This document shows, piece by piece, positions 27,066 to 34,749 of a DNA stretch of 64,000 nt. This DNA comes from Streptomyces seoulensis (lineage in GTDB: Bacteria; Actinomycetota; Actinomycetes; Streptomycetales; Streptomycetaceae): the NCBI RefSeq assembly GCF_022846655.1, contig NZ_AP025667.1, forward strand, positions 3,509,001 to 3,573,000, in the 5' to 3' direction. The first letter of the stretch is position 1, and each line of letters starts with the position of its first letter. The notes beneath the pieces are model-generated. The model was not told the origin of the DNA. It worked only from the letters and a program-made list of their open reading frames with translations, and made no database searches. The position numbers and the translations under genes were made by a program.

Positions 27066-27080
27066 GTTACACTGTTACAC
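27066..27080 (+). promoter_or_regulatory. Likely TetR operator and leaderless promoter
   Basis: A direct repeat GTTACAC-T-GTTACAC ends directly at the ATG of the TetR gene. TACACT (27068-27073) can serve as a -10 box that would start transcription at or next to the ATG, giving a leaderless mRNA. The same 80-bp region must hold the promoter of the divergent ADPS-like gene, so TetR binding here could control both arms. Confidence 0.5.
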
Positions 27081-27680
27081 ATGACGTCCATCCGTCACAA
27101 CCGTTCGGACGCCGACACCGTGCTCGACGCGGTGCGCGACTGCGTCCTGGCCGTAGGTGTCCGCCGCACCACCCTCGCCGACGTGGCCCGTCGCGCCGGG
27201 GTCTCCCGGATGACGCTGTACCGGCGCTGGCCCGATCTGCGTTCCCTGGTCGGCGACTTGATGACCCGCGAGTGGCTGGCGGTCGCCACCCGCGCGATGC
27301 CCGCCGCGCCGGACGGCCCGCACACGCGCGCCCGGATCGTGACGGGGCTGATCGCGGGCGTCGCCGAGTTCCGCGACCATCCCCTGTTCCACAAGATCCT
27401 GGACGTCGACCCCGAACTGCTGCTCCCCTACGTGCTCGACCGGCGCGGCGCCACCCAGGAGGCCCTGCTGACGCTGCTGGCCGAGGCGCTGCGCGAGGGC
27501 CACGCGGACGGCTCGGTACGCGTGACGCATCCCGAACGCCAGGCCCGCGCCGTGCTGTTGGTGGTGCAGTCCTTCGCGCTGTCGCTGCGCACCATGACCG
27601 ACGAGGACGACCCCGAGCTGGACGCCGCCGCCTTCCTGGGCGAGCTGCGCACCCTCCTGGAAAGGACCCTCACCCCATGA
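27081..27680 (+). CDS. TetR-family transcriptional regulator
   Basis: 199 residues. The N-terminal HTH is clear: LAVGVRRTTLADVARRAGVS then MTLYRRWPD. The C-terminal ligand domain is helical without a recognised effector. The ATG at 27081 gives TSIRHNRSDAD; the longer frame from 27030 lacks family character. Its stop overlaps the glpD start (ATGA), and it is divergent from the ADPS-like operon. It probably senses a lipid or glycerol-derived signal and represses both. Confidence 0.93.
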   Translation: MTSIRHNRSDADTVLDAVRDCVLAVGVRRTTLADVARRAGVSRMTLYRRWPDLRSLVGDLMTREWLAVATRAMPAAPDGPHTRARIVTGLIAGVAEFRDHPLFHKILDVDPELLLPYVLDRRGATQEALLTLLAEALREGHADGSVRVTHPERQARAVLLVVQSFALSLRTMTDEDDPELDAAAFLGELRTLLERTLTP

Positions 27681-29275
27681 GCATCCGCGACCACGCAGAC
27701 CGCACGGCGGCACCGGGCTCCTCGCTCGACGCCGCCCGCCGCACCCGCGAGCTGGCCACGGCGGCCGGGGGCGGCACGGCCGACCTGCTGGTGGTGGGGC
27801 TCGGCGCCACGGGGGCGGGCGTCGCCCTGGACGCGGCGGCGCGCGGTCTCGACGTCGTCGCGGTCGACGCCCATGACCTGGCCTTCGGCACCTCCCGCTG
27901 GAGTTCCAAGCTGATCCACGGGGGGCTGCGCTATCTGGCGGCCGGGCAGTTCGACGTGGCGCACGAGAGCGCGGTCGAGCGGGGGGTGCTGATGACGCGT
28001 ACGGCCCCGCATCTGGTGGCCGCGCAGCCCTTCGTGCTGCCGCTGACCCCACTGGTGTCACGGGCGCAGGCGTCGCTGGCCTGGGCGGGGTTCCGGGCGG
28101 GTGACATGCTCCGGTTGGCCGCCCGCACCCCCCGGCAGGTGCTGCCGGTGCCGCGCCGGCTGACGGCGGCCGAGGCCCGGCATCTGGCACCCTCGGTGCG
28201 CGCGGCCGGACTGCGCGGCGGGCTGCTGTCCTGGGACGGCCGGGTGACCGACGACGCCCGCCTGGTCACCGCCCTCGCCCGCACCGCCGCCGCGCACGGA
28301 GCACGGGTCCTCACCCGCGTCCGGGCCCTGGGACTCGGACCCACCGGGGCCCGCTTCCGGGACGAACTCACCGGCGAGGAAGGGGAGATCAGGGCGCGGG
28401 CCGTCGTCAACGCGACCGGTGTGTGGGCCGGCGGCCTGGTCGACGGCTTCCGTGTACGCCCCTCACGCGGCACCCATCTCGTGCTGCGCTCCGAGCGCCT
28501 GGGCGCGCTCCCGGCCGGCCTGCACATACCGGTGCCCGGCGAGACCAACCGCTTCGTGCTGGTGCTGCCCCAGGGCGACGGCCGCACCTACGTCGGCCTC
28601 ACGGACGAGCCGGTCGAGGGCGAGATCCCGGACGTGCCCGAGGTACCGGAGACGGACATCGGCTTCCTGCTGGACGTGCTGGGCTCGGTGCTGGACGCGC
28701 CGGTACGCCGGGACGAGGTGGACGGCGCCTTCGCCGGGCTGCGCCCGCTGCTGGACACCTCGGTGCCGGGCGGCCCGGACAGCGCCTCCGTGCGCACCTC
28801 GGACATCTCGCGCCGGCACGCGGTGCTGACCTCGCCGGACGGGGTGGTCACCGTGGTGGGCGGCAAGCTGACGACGTACCGGCGGATGGCGCAGGACGCC
28901 GTCGACGCGGCCGTGGCCGCGCGCGGCCTGCCGTCGGCCCCCTCCCCGACCGCCGGACTCCCGCTGGTCGGCGCGGCCGGCCCGGAGCGGCTGCGCGACC
29001 TGCCCGCGCCCGCCCGGCTGGTCCGCCGCTACGGCACCGAGGCTCCCGCCGTGCAGGCACTGGCCGAGCGGGACCCGGCGCTCGCCGAGCCGGTGCTGCC
29101 CGGCCATCCGGTCACCCGCGCGGAACTCCTCTGGGCCGCCCGGCACGAGGGCGCCCTCGACCCGTCCGACCTCCTGGACCGGCGTACCCGCATCGGACTC
29201 GTCCCCGAGGACCGCGCCGAGGCGCTCGCCGTCGCCGCCGAAGTGCTGGCGCGGGCCACCCCGTCGGGCGTCTGA
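27677..29275 (+). CDS. glpD: FAD-dependent glycerol-3-phosphate dehydrogenase
   Basis: 532 residues, GlpD length. The FAD-binding motif is LLVVGLGATGAGVALDAAARG (GxGxxG) near residue 40; GTSRWSSKLIHGGLRYL and GGKLTTYRRMAQDA are conserved family blocks. It oxidises glycerol-3-phosphate to DHAP with electrons going to the quinone pool. It is translationally coupled to the TetR regulator. Streptomyces normally also has a glp operon with glpK and glpF; none is here, so this may be a second copy serving the lipid module next door. Confidence 0.92.
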   Translation: MSIRDHADRTAAPGSSLDAARRTRELATAAGGGTADLLVVGLGATGAGVALDAAARGLDVVAVDAHDLAFGTSRWSSKLIHGGLRYLAAGQFDVAHESAVERGVLMTRTAPHLVAAQPFVLPLTPLVSRAQASLAWAGFRAGDMLRLAARTPRQVLPVPRRLTAAEARHLAPSVRAAGLRGGLLSWDGRVTDDARLVTALARTAAAHGARVLTRVRALGLGPTGARFRDELTGEEGEIRARAVVNATGVWAGGLVDGFRVRPSRGTHLVLRSERLGALPAGLHIPVPGETNRFVLVLPQGDGRTYVGLTDEPVEGEIPDVPEVPETDIGFLLDVLGSVLDAPVRRDEVDGAFAGLRPLLDTSVPGGPDSASVRTSDISRRHAVLTSPDGVVTVVGGKLTTYRRMAQDAVDAAVAARGLPSAPSPTAGLPLVGAAGPERLRDLPAPARLVRRYGTEAPAVQALAERDPALAEPVLPGHPVTRAELLWAARHEGALDPSDLLDRRTRIGLVPEDRAEALAVAAEVLARATPSGV

Positions 29276-29307
29276 CCGGCGCCGACCGGTGTTTCGGTGC
29301 CGGGAAC

Positions 29308-30000
29308 GTGGGGCATCCGTCGCTCGTGGTGCACCGCGAGCCTGATGAGACACGGCGCCGGGCGGCGGACCGTCCGGTTCCCCCGGAGCCCGGCCGGTCC
29401 GCCGATCTGCGCTTCGACGGCTGGATCACCGGGATCGGCACGGCGTCCGGGACCCGACTGGTGCTCGGGCACTGGCCGCGTACACCCTTCGGGTCCTTCA
29501 GCGACGTGATGGTGGAGCGCGCCGACGGCCACCGCACACTGCTGGCGCCGACCCGGCAGGTGGCCGACTTCATCGCCGGGACCTACTCCTTCGACGAGGT
29601 GCGGATCGTCCCCGTGGGGGTGCGGATCGCCGGGGAACGCTGGACGGTGACGGCCGGACCGCTGCTCGACCTGTGCTTCACGGTGGGGCGCCGGGGCGTG
29701 CTGGGAACCCTGCTCCGGCTGGCGGGACCCGTCGCATCCCGGCCCGCCTGCGCGGTCCTGACGGACCCGGTGGCCCGGCTGCTGATGGGCGTGCGCACGC
29801 GGGGCTCCGCCGGTGGCGGCCGGTACGAGTGGTACGGCGCGCGTGACCTGCACCGGCTCACCGCGGCGACGGCCACCTTCGAGGGCCGGGACCTGGGACC
29901 GCTCGCCCCGGTCGATCCACCCGTACGGTTCGGCTTCGGCTCGACCCCGCGCACTCCGTGCCAGGTCAGGGTGACCACGACCGTGCGCACCGCCGGCTGA
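29308..30000 (+). CDS. Hypothetical protein of unknown family
   Basis: About 230 residues from a GTG at 29308 (alternative GTGs at 29326 and 29329). No family recognised. It contains DLRFDGWITGIGTASGTRLVLGHWPRTPFGSFSDVMVE, FIAGTYSFDEVRIVPV and WTVTAGPLLDLCFTVG, which look like beta-strand-rich soluble protein; no membrane segment or signal. It follows glpD by 32 bp on the same strand and is convergent with the MarR gene. Confidence 0.75.
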   Translation: MGHPSLVVHREPDETRRRAADRPVPPEPGRSADLRFDGWITGIGTASGTRLVLGHWPRTPFGSFSDVMVERADGHRTLLAPTRQVADFIAGTYSFDEVRIVPVGVRIAGERWTVTAGPLLDLCFTVGRRGVLGTLLRLAGPVASRPACAVLTDPVARLLMGVRTRGSAGGGRYEWYGARDLHRLTAATATFEGRDLGPLAPVDPPVRFGFGSTPRTPCQVRVTTTVRTAG

Positions 30001-30009
30001 AGCCGCCCG

Positions 30010-30456
30010 CTACCCGGCGCCCGGGTCCCCTTCGCGCCGGTCGAGTGCGGCGAGCAGCCTGCGCAGGGAGGTGCGGGCCGCCCGGATCTCGTCCTCGGGG
30101 ATGTCCCCGAAGAGTTCACGGTGGGCCGCCTCGGCCCGTGCGGTGACGCGCGCCAGCACGACCCGGCCGTTCTCGGTGAGCCCCAGCAGGGGCGAACCAC
30201 GATGGTCCGGGTTCGCGGCGAAGACAGCCAGACCGAGCTGAACGAGGTCATTGGCGACCCGCTGCACGTTCTGCCTGCTCACACCGAGCCGCCGGGCCGC
30301 CTGAGGAACGGTCAGCGCGTCCTCGGACACCGCGCTCATCACCTGCCAGCGCGCCTGGGTGAGCCCCTCCGTACCGGCGGTCCGCTCCCCCAGCCGGCGC
30401 AGCGCCCCCGCCGCCTCGTACACATCGGCGACCAGTAGGGCTGCCTCGTCCCGCAT
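30010..30456 (-). CDS. MarR-family transcriptional regulator
   Basis: 148 residues with a winged HTH (LTVPQAARRLGVSRQNVQRVANDLVQLGLAVF, wing FAANPDHRGSPLLGLTENG). The ATG at 30456 is preferred because GGGAGG lies 5 nt upstream; starts at 30471 and 30495 are possible. Divergent from the DUF1398 gene at 30617 with a strong palindrome between them, so it is probably an autorepressor that also controls DUF1398. Confidence 0.92.
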   Translation of the reverse strand: MRDEAALLVADVYEAAGALRRLGERTAGTEGLTQARWQVMSAVSEDALTVPQAARRLGVSRQNVQRVANDLVQLGLAVFAANPDHRGSPLLGLTENGRVVLARVTARAEAAHRELFGDIPEDEIRAARTSLRRLLAALDRREGDPGAG

Positions 30457-30551
30457 CCACGCCTCCCACATGACAACGCACTGCCAGTACGGCAACAGCC
30501 TGCCATGACAGCGCAGGGCGCGAGGACACCCGCAGACCCCGAGGGTTCACA

Positions 30552-30587
30552 TTGACAACCTATTTCCAGATTGACAATATGTTGCCA
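30552..30587. promoter_or_regulatory. MarR-type operator with overlapping promoter
   Basis: TGACAATATGTTGCCA (30572-30587) is a 16-bp dyad fitting TGRCAAYATRTTGYCA on both strands, typical of MarR operators. A TTGACA box occurs twice (30552-30557 and 30571-30576). The first, with CAATAT at 30575-30580 after 17 bp, makes a plausible rightward promoter whose -10 lies inside the dyad, so the repressor would block it. Confidence 0.65.
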
Positions 30588-30616
30588 TTACTGGCTGCCT
30601 CACATCTGGAGTCCCC

Positions 30617-31039
30617 ATGCCCACGGCCACCCCCGCCGTCCCGAACCTCAAGGCCGCCCTGGCCCGTGCCGCCGAGGTGCGCCCGAAGGCGGGCGGCTTC
30701 CCTCACCTCGCCGAGGCGCTGAGGCAGGCCGGAGTCACCCGGTGCGCGATGACCGTGCCGTCGAACGCGATGCTCTACCTCACCGAGGCAGGTCCCGTCG
30801 CCGTCCAGGGCGAGCCCCTGTTCACCGGCATGACTGACGTGCCGCTCTTCGACCGCACGGCCCTGCTCGCCGCATTGCGCGCCGACCAGGCGGGCGAGAC
30901 GGCCTTTCCGGAGTTCGTCCGGGGCTGCTGGCAGGCGGGCGTGGTCCGGTACGACGTCGACCTGAGCGCGCGGACCTGCACCTACTACGGCGCGAACGAG
31001 GAGAGCTACGTCGAGACGTATCCGGAAGTGACACTGTGA
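30617..31039 (+). CDS. DUF1398-family protein
   Basis: 140 residues. The pattern FPEFVRGCWQAGVVRYDVDL ... CTYYGANEESYVETYP matches DUF1398 proteins (phage-envelope-related or YbcV-like), whose function is not known. ATG at 30617 follows CTGGAGTCCCC. It diverges from the MarR gene and is likely controlled by it. Convergent with the next MFS gene, 34 bp apart. Confidence 0.82.
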   Translation: MPTATPAVPNLKAALARAAEVRPKAGGFPHLAEALRQAGVTRCAMTVPSNAMLYLTEAGPVAVQGEPLFTGMTDVPLFDRTALLAALRADQAGETAFPEFVRGCWQAGVVRYDVDLSARTCTYYGANEESYVETYPEVTL

Positions 31040-31073
31040 ACGGCTTACACAGGCAGGCCGCGTCGCGCCGAGT

Positions 31074-32279
31074 TCACAGTGCGCGCGGCGGGTGCAGCCG
31101 TACACGGGTACCCACCGCCACGACCAGCAGGATCGCGCAGACGGTGAACACCATCCCGGCCCCGCGCACGCCCAGACCCACCGTCAGGGCACCCACCCCG
31201 ACGACCGGCAGCGAGATGCCGAGGTAGGCCACGACGAAGAAGGCGGAGATGGTGGCGCCCCGGTGTTCCTCGGGCGCGGCCCCGCCGACCGCCGTGAGCC
31301 CCGCCCGGAACGCCATGCCCTGCCCGACCCCGCCGGTGATCGCGCCGACGAGCAGCAGCGGCAGGGACTCCACCAGCAGCGAGGTGCCGACCAGGACGAG
31401 CCCGGCGGCGAGCACGGCGCAGCCCCACGGCAGAGCGGCACGGGCGCCGATCCGGCCCATGAGGAGCTGGCCGCCGGTGGAGGCGCAGAACACGCTGAAC
31501 ACCACGGCGCCGGTCACCGCGAGGTTGCGCTCCCCGAGGGTCTCGGTGAGGAAGGCGGGCGCCACCGCCGTGAACAGACCGAGCAGGGAGAACCCGGCGA
31601 AGGCGGCCAGCGCGCAGGGCCCGAACACCCCGCGCACCTCGGGCGGCACCCGCATCCCCTGCGGCCTGAGCGGCGGCCGGGGTCCGTCGTGGTGGACGGT
31701 CTCGGTGAGCAGCAGGGTGACGACGAGGGCAACGGCCAGCAGGGCGAGGTGCACGAGGAAGGGCAGAGCGAGCGGCCGGGGCGCGTACTCGGCGAGGATT
31801 CCGGACACGAGCGGCCCGAGCCCGAGCCCGCCCATGTTGGCCGCGGTGGCCGCGAGCGCCGCCCGCCCCCGGCGCTCGGGCGGGGCGAGGTCGAGGACGG
31901 CGGCCGTACCGGTGCCGCTGAGCAGGCCCGCCGAGAACCCGGACAGCACCCGGCCGAGGTACAGCAGCGGCAGCCCGCCCTCCAGCAGGAAGCACACCGC
32001 GCTGAACGCGGACAGCACCAGGGCGACGATCAGCACCGGGCGCCGCCCCAGCACGTCGGAGGCGCCGCCGGCGAGCAGCAGGGCGACGATGACGCCGACC
32101 GCGTAGACCGCGAACACCACGGTCACGATCAGCTCGGAGAACCCGATCCGCTCCCGGTACAGCCCGTACAGCGGGGTGGGGAGCGTGGTGCCCATCATGC
32201 CCACGGCGAAGACGCCCGCCGCGGCCTTGTAGCCGGGGCGGGGGCGCCGCCGGGAGGGGTCGGCGTCGGAGTCGGTCAC
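31074..32279 (-). CDS. MFS transporter (drug-efflux type)
   Basis: 401 residues, twelve predicted helices. The motif DVLGRRPVLIVALVLS after helix 2 and GRVLSGFSAGLLSGTGTA are typical of MFS exporters. The start is a GTG at 32279 with AAGGTGAGG upstream. Divergent from the DUF1206 gene over 65 bp. Substrate not predictable. Confidence 0.9.
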   Translation of the reverse strand: MTDSDADPSRRRPRPGYKAAAGVFAVGMMGTTLPTPLYGLYRERIGFSELIVTVVFAVYAVGVIVALLLAGGASDVLGRRPVLIVALVLSAFSAVCFLLEGGLPLLYLGRVLSGFSAGLLSGTGTAAVLDLAPPERRGRAALAATAANMGGLGLGPLVSGILAEYAPRPLALPFLVHLALLAVALVVTLLLTETVHHDGPRPPLRPQGMRVPPEVRGVFGPCALAAFAGFSLLGLFTAVAPAFLTETLGERNLAVTGAVVFSVFCASTGGQLLMGRIGARAALPWGCAVLAAGLVLVGTSLLVESLPLLLVGAITGGVGQGMAFRAGLTAVGGAAPEEHRGATISAFFVVAYLGISLPVVGVGALTVGLGVRGAGMVFTVCAILLVVAVGTRVRLHPPRAL

Positions 32280-32344
32280 ACCTCACCTTGGCACGCGGGG
32301 CCCGGTCAGGCGTGACGCGGACACGCCGGGGCATCGGCTTTGTC

Positions 32345-33190
32345 ATGGACTCACACGTTCTGGCAAGACGAGGCCGGGGGCAGGCCCGGCGAGCGGCCGA
32401 CAGCACGGCGATGGCCGCTGCGGCGAGGGCGGGCTTCGTCGCCCGCGGACTGATCTACCTGCTCGTCGGGGTCATAGCCCTGCAGATAGCCCTGGGCGGT
32501 GACGGCGGCGGCAAGCAGGCCGACCGCGGCGGCGCCCTGGCCGAGCTGGCCGGGAAGCCGTTCGGCGCGGCGATGCTGTGGATCGTCGGCATCGCACTGG
32601 CGGGCATGGCGCTGTGGCGGCTGTCGGAGGCGGCGTTCGGCAGCGCCGGGCCCGACGGGACGAAGGCGTCGAAGCGGGCGCTGGCCGCCGCGCGCGCCGT
32701 GTTCTACGCCTTCGTCTCCTACTCGGTGCTGTCCTACGCGGCCGGACAGAAGGGCAGCGGCGGCGGCTCCTCGGACCAGCAGAGCGACGACGTGACGGCG
32801 ATGGCGCTGAAGTGGCCCGGCGGCCAGTGGATCGTCGGCGCGGCCGGGGTCGCCGTGATCGCGGCGGGGGTGTGGATGCTGGTCCGCGCCGCGACGAAGA
32901 AGTTCCGCAAGCACCTGCGCACCGGCGAGATGTCGCGGACGGCGCGACGGGTCACCGACGTCCTCGGCGTGGGCGGCGGCACGGCCCGCGGGCTGGTCTT
33001 CGGCGTGGCGGGCGCGTTCGCCCTGGTCGCGGCCGTACAGCACGAGCCGGGCAAGGCCAAGGGGATGGACGACACGCTGCGGTCCTTCCGCGACATGCCC
33101 GCCGGGCCCTGGCTGCTGGCGCTGATCGCGCTCGGGCTGGCCGCGTTCGGTCTCTTCTCCTGGTGCAACGCCCGCTGGCGCGAGGTGTGA
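32345..33190 (+). CDS. DUF1206 membrane protein
   Basis: 281 residues with six hydrophobic segments arranged as three repeats (AARAGFVARGLIYLLVGV; ARAVFYAFVSYSVLSY; GGGTARGLVFGVAGAFAL), the DUF1206 pattern. Function unknown. The ATG at 32345 is chosen because the family starts near RRAADSTAM; no strong ribosome-binding site is present. The codon-biased frame continues past its TGA stop (see 33194). Confidence 0.88.
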   Translation: MDSHVLARRGRGQARRAADSTAMAAAARAGFVARGLIYLLVGVIALQIALGGDGGGKQADRGGALAELAGKPFGAAMLWIVGIALAGMALWRLSEAAFGSAGPDGTKASKRALAAARAVFYAFVSYSVLSYAAGQKGSGGGSSDQQSDDVTAMALKWPGGQWIVGAAGVAVIAAGVWMLVRAATKKFRKHLRTGEMSRTARRVTDVLGVGGGTARGLVFGVAGAFALVAAVQHEPGKAKGMDDTLRSFRDMPAGPWLLALIALGLAAFGLFSWCNARWREV

Positions 33191-33193
33191 GCC

Positions 33194-33328
33194 CTGGGCC
33201 GGCGCCGCGACCACCACACCACCCAGCGCGGCCGGAACCCCAACTCCCCCGACGAGCCGCGCTTCTCGGCGCTGGAAGCCGCGTTCGGGTTCGACGCCTT
33301 CCACCTGACGGAGGCGCCGCCGCCCTAG
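33194..33328 (+). CDS. Possible 44-residue small ORF directly after the DUF1206 stop
   Basis: In the same frame as the DUF1206 gene, right after its TGA, 44 sense codons run to a TAG; 43 of 44 have G or C in the third position while the second position is mixed, which is typical Streptomyces coding bias. The product reads like a soluble peptide (HTTQRGRNPNSPDEPRFSAL, then EAAFGFDAFHLTEAPPP). A CTG at 33194 preceded by GAGG at 33182-33185 could start it, or it could be made by readthrough, or it could be a relic of a longer gene broken by the stop. No family recognised. Confidence 0.5.
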   Translation: MGRRRDHHTTQRGRNPNSPDEPRFSALEAAFGFDAFHLTEAPPP

Positions 33329-33792
33329 CCGCTCCAGGGCGCCGGCCACTACAGTCCCCCGCGAGTGCCCGGCCGCGGGCATGGTTCCGTGACATCCCTC
33401 ACAGGCTCCGATGACCTAGGGGCGCCGCTTAGTAGGTGACGGACCGTGACGACAAGTGCGCTTTGTCCGTCTTGGAACGCATTTGGATCATGCTGTCCTC
33501 CGGACCGGCCGATCGACTCGCCGTGGACCCTCGCTTTCGCAAATCATGAGGGGTTCTGACGACCCGGCAGCAGCGCGCGGAAGCCGCTGCCGCCGGGTCG
33601 GCACGCCTTCGTGACCTTGGCAAGGGGCTCTCGGGTCTACGAAGCACGTTAGTACGACAGTCTCTTTGCACGCCCTGTGTGACCGTCCTAAGAATGACGC
33701 TCGCAGGGCGTCTTTTTGCTGTTCGGGAGGCGGGTTCCACCCAGAGGAAGCCGCGCGGCGGCGCCCGGCGCCTACCGAATGAGGTTTCACGC
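33329..33792 (+). other. 464-bp region with structured leader or small RNA upstream of the CAP gene
   Basis: No convincing protein gene. Several RNA-like stems on the plus strand: GACCCGGC/GCCGGGTC (33561-33568/33592-33599) extended by GCAGCG/CGCTGC; CTTCGTGACC paired with GGTC-T-ACGAAG (33607-33616/33634-33644) with an inner CCTT-GGC-AAGG; and an intrinsic terminator at 33696-33717. GGAAC at 33474-33478 could be an ECF-type -35 box, but no matching -10 is certain. I compared it with the ydaO (c-di-AMP) consensus known from Streptomyces wall-hydrolase genes and did not see it. Confidence 0.55.
33696..33717 (+). terminator. Intrinsic terminator or attenuator before the CAP gene
   Basis: GACGC (33696-33700) pairs with GCGTC (33708-33712) around a 7-nt loop and is followed by five Ts. 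U-tract terminators like this are uncommon in Streptomyces. It lies 75 bp before the CAP gene start, so it either ends a short upstream RNA or attenuates the CAP gene. Confidence 0.65.
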
Positions 33793-34653
33793 ATGGGAAA
33801 GCACCGTAAGAACCAGCAGTACCGACGGGCGCTCATAGCCGCCGTCGCCGTGGGGGCGGTGGGCGTACCGACCGCCGCCGTGGCCTGCGTCGACTGGAAG
33901 GACGACCCCCGGCAGCCGACCGAGGCCACCGCCTGGCAGGCGGAGCAGGCCCCCCGTCACGAGTCGCACCACGTCGTCAAGCAGGACGGCGACCGCGACC
34001 CCGGCCCGGCCGCCGACACGACGCCCTCCGCTTCCCCCAGCGTTCGTACCCGCACCGAGCACCGGCCCGCGCCCGACCACCACCGCACCACCCGGGCGAC
34101 GGCGCCCGAGGCCGAGCGGACCGCCGAGCCGGCCGCCGCCAAGCCCGCCACCCCCAAGTCGGCCTCCGCCAAGCCCGCCTCGGCGCCGACGGTGCGCCAG
34201 ATCTCCACCCGGCCCCGCCCCGTACAGACCGCCACCACCACCGCGCCGAGCAGCCCGCAGCCCGCGGCGACCGCCTCCGGCGACGTGGCCCGCGTCGTGG
34301 AACTGGTCAACGCCGAGCGCGCCAAGGTCGGCTGCTCCCCGGTCGAGCTCAACTCCACCCTGTCCAAGGCCGCGCAGGAACACAGCGCCGACATGGCCGC
34401 GCACAACACCATGTCGCACACCGGCTCCGACGGCTCCGACCCCGGCTCGCGCATCACCGCCGCCGGCTACCGGTGGAGCGCGTACGGCGAGAACGTCGCC
34501 TACGGCTACTCCACGCCCGAGCAGGTCATGGCGGGATGGATGGACAGCCCCGGCCACCGGGAGAACATCCTCAACTGCTCCTTCAAGGAGATCGGCGTGG
34601 GCCTCGCCCAGCCCGGCAGCTACTGGACCCAGGACTTCGGCACCGCCCGGTAG
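33793..34653 (+). CDS. Secreted CAP/SCP-domain protein
   Basis: 286 residues. A signal sequence (RRALIAAVAVGAVGVPTAAV) is followed by a long Pro/Ala/Thr/Lys-rich, probably disordered linker (about 35-160) and a CAP domain (about 165-286): VVELVNAERAKVGCSPVELN, AAHNTMSHTG, YGENVAYGYSTPEQVMAGWM, SPGHRENILN. The CAP His and Glu residues are present. Such proteins are exported and are linked to wall or spore-surface functions; no enzymatic role is proven for bacterial CAP proteins. The ATG at 33793 has GAGG 8 nt upstream. A structured leader precedes it. Confidence 0.9.
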   Translation: MGKHRKNQQYRRALIAAVAVGAVGVPTAAVACVDWKDDPRQPTEATAWQAEQAPRHESHHVVKQDGDRDPGPAADTTPSASPSVRTRTEHRPAPDHHRTTRATAPEAERTAEPAAAKPATPKSASAKPASAPTVRQISTRPRPVQTATTTAPSSPQPAATASGDVARVVELVNAERAKVGCSPVELNSTLSKAAQEHSADMAAHNTMSHTGSDGSDPGSRITAAGYRWSAYGENVAYGYSTPEQVMAGWMDSPGHRENILNCSFKEIGVGLAQPGSYWTQDFGTAR

Positions 34654-34654
34654 C

Positions 34655-34682
34655 GCACCCCGCGCCGCGCGGCGTGGCGTGC
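34655..34682 (+). terminator. GC-rich hairpin after the CAP gene
   Basis: Starts 2 bp past the stop: GCAC ... GTGC outer stem around a CGCCG-CGCGGCG core with small mismatches. No U-tract. Confidence 0.5.
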
Positions 34683-34749
34683 CGGACCCGTGTCCGCCGC
34701 GCGGCGAGGATGGGGCCTCGCGCGGGTCGGCTGGAAGGCGGGTGTCGGG

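Noticed and set aside
33429..33792. ydaO-type c-di-AMP riboswitch upstream of the CAP gene
   Set aside because: Expected because such riboswitches precede wall-related genes in Streptomyces, but the conserved core sequences were not found; only unrelated stems are present.
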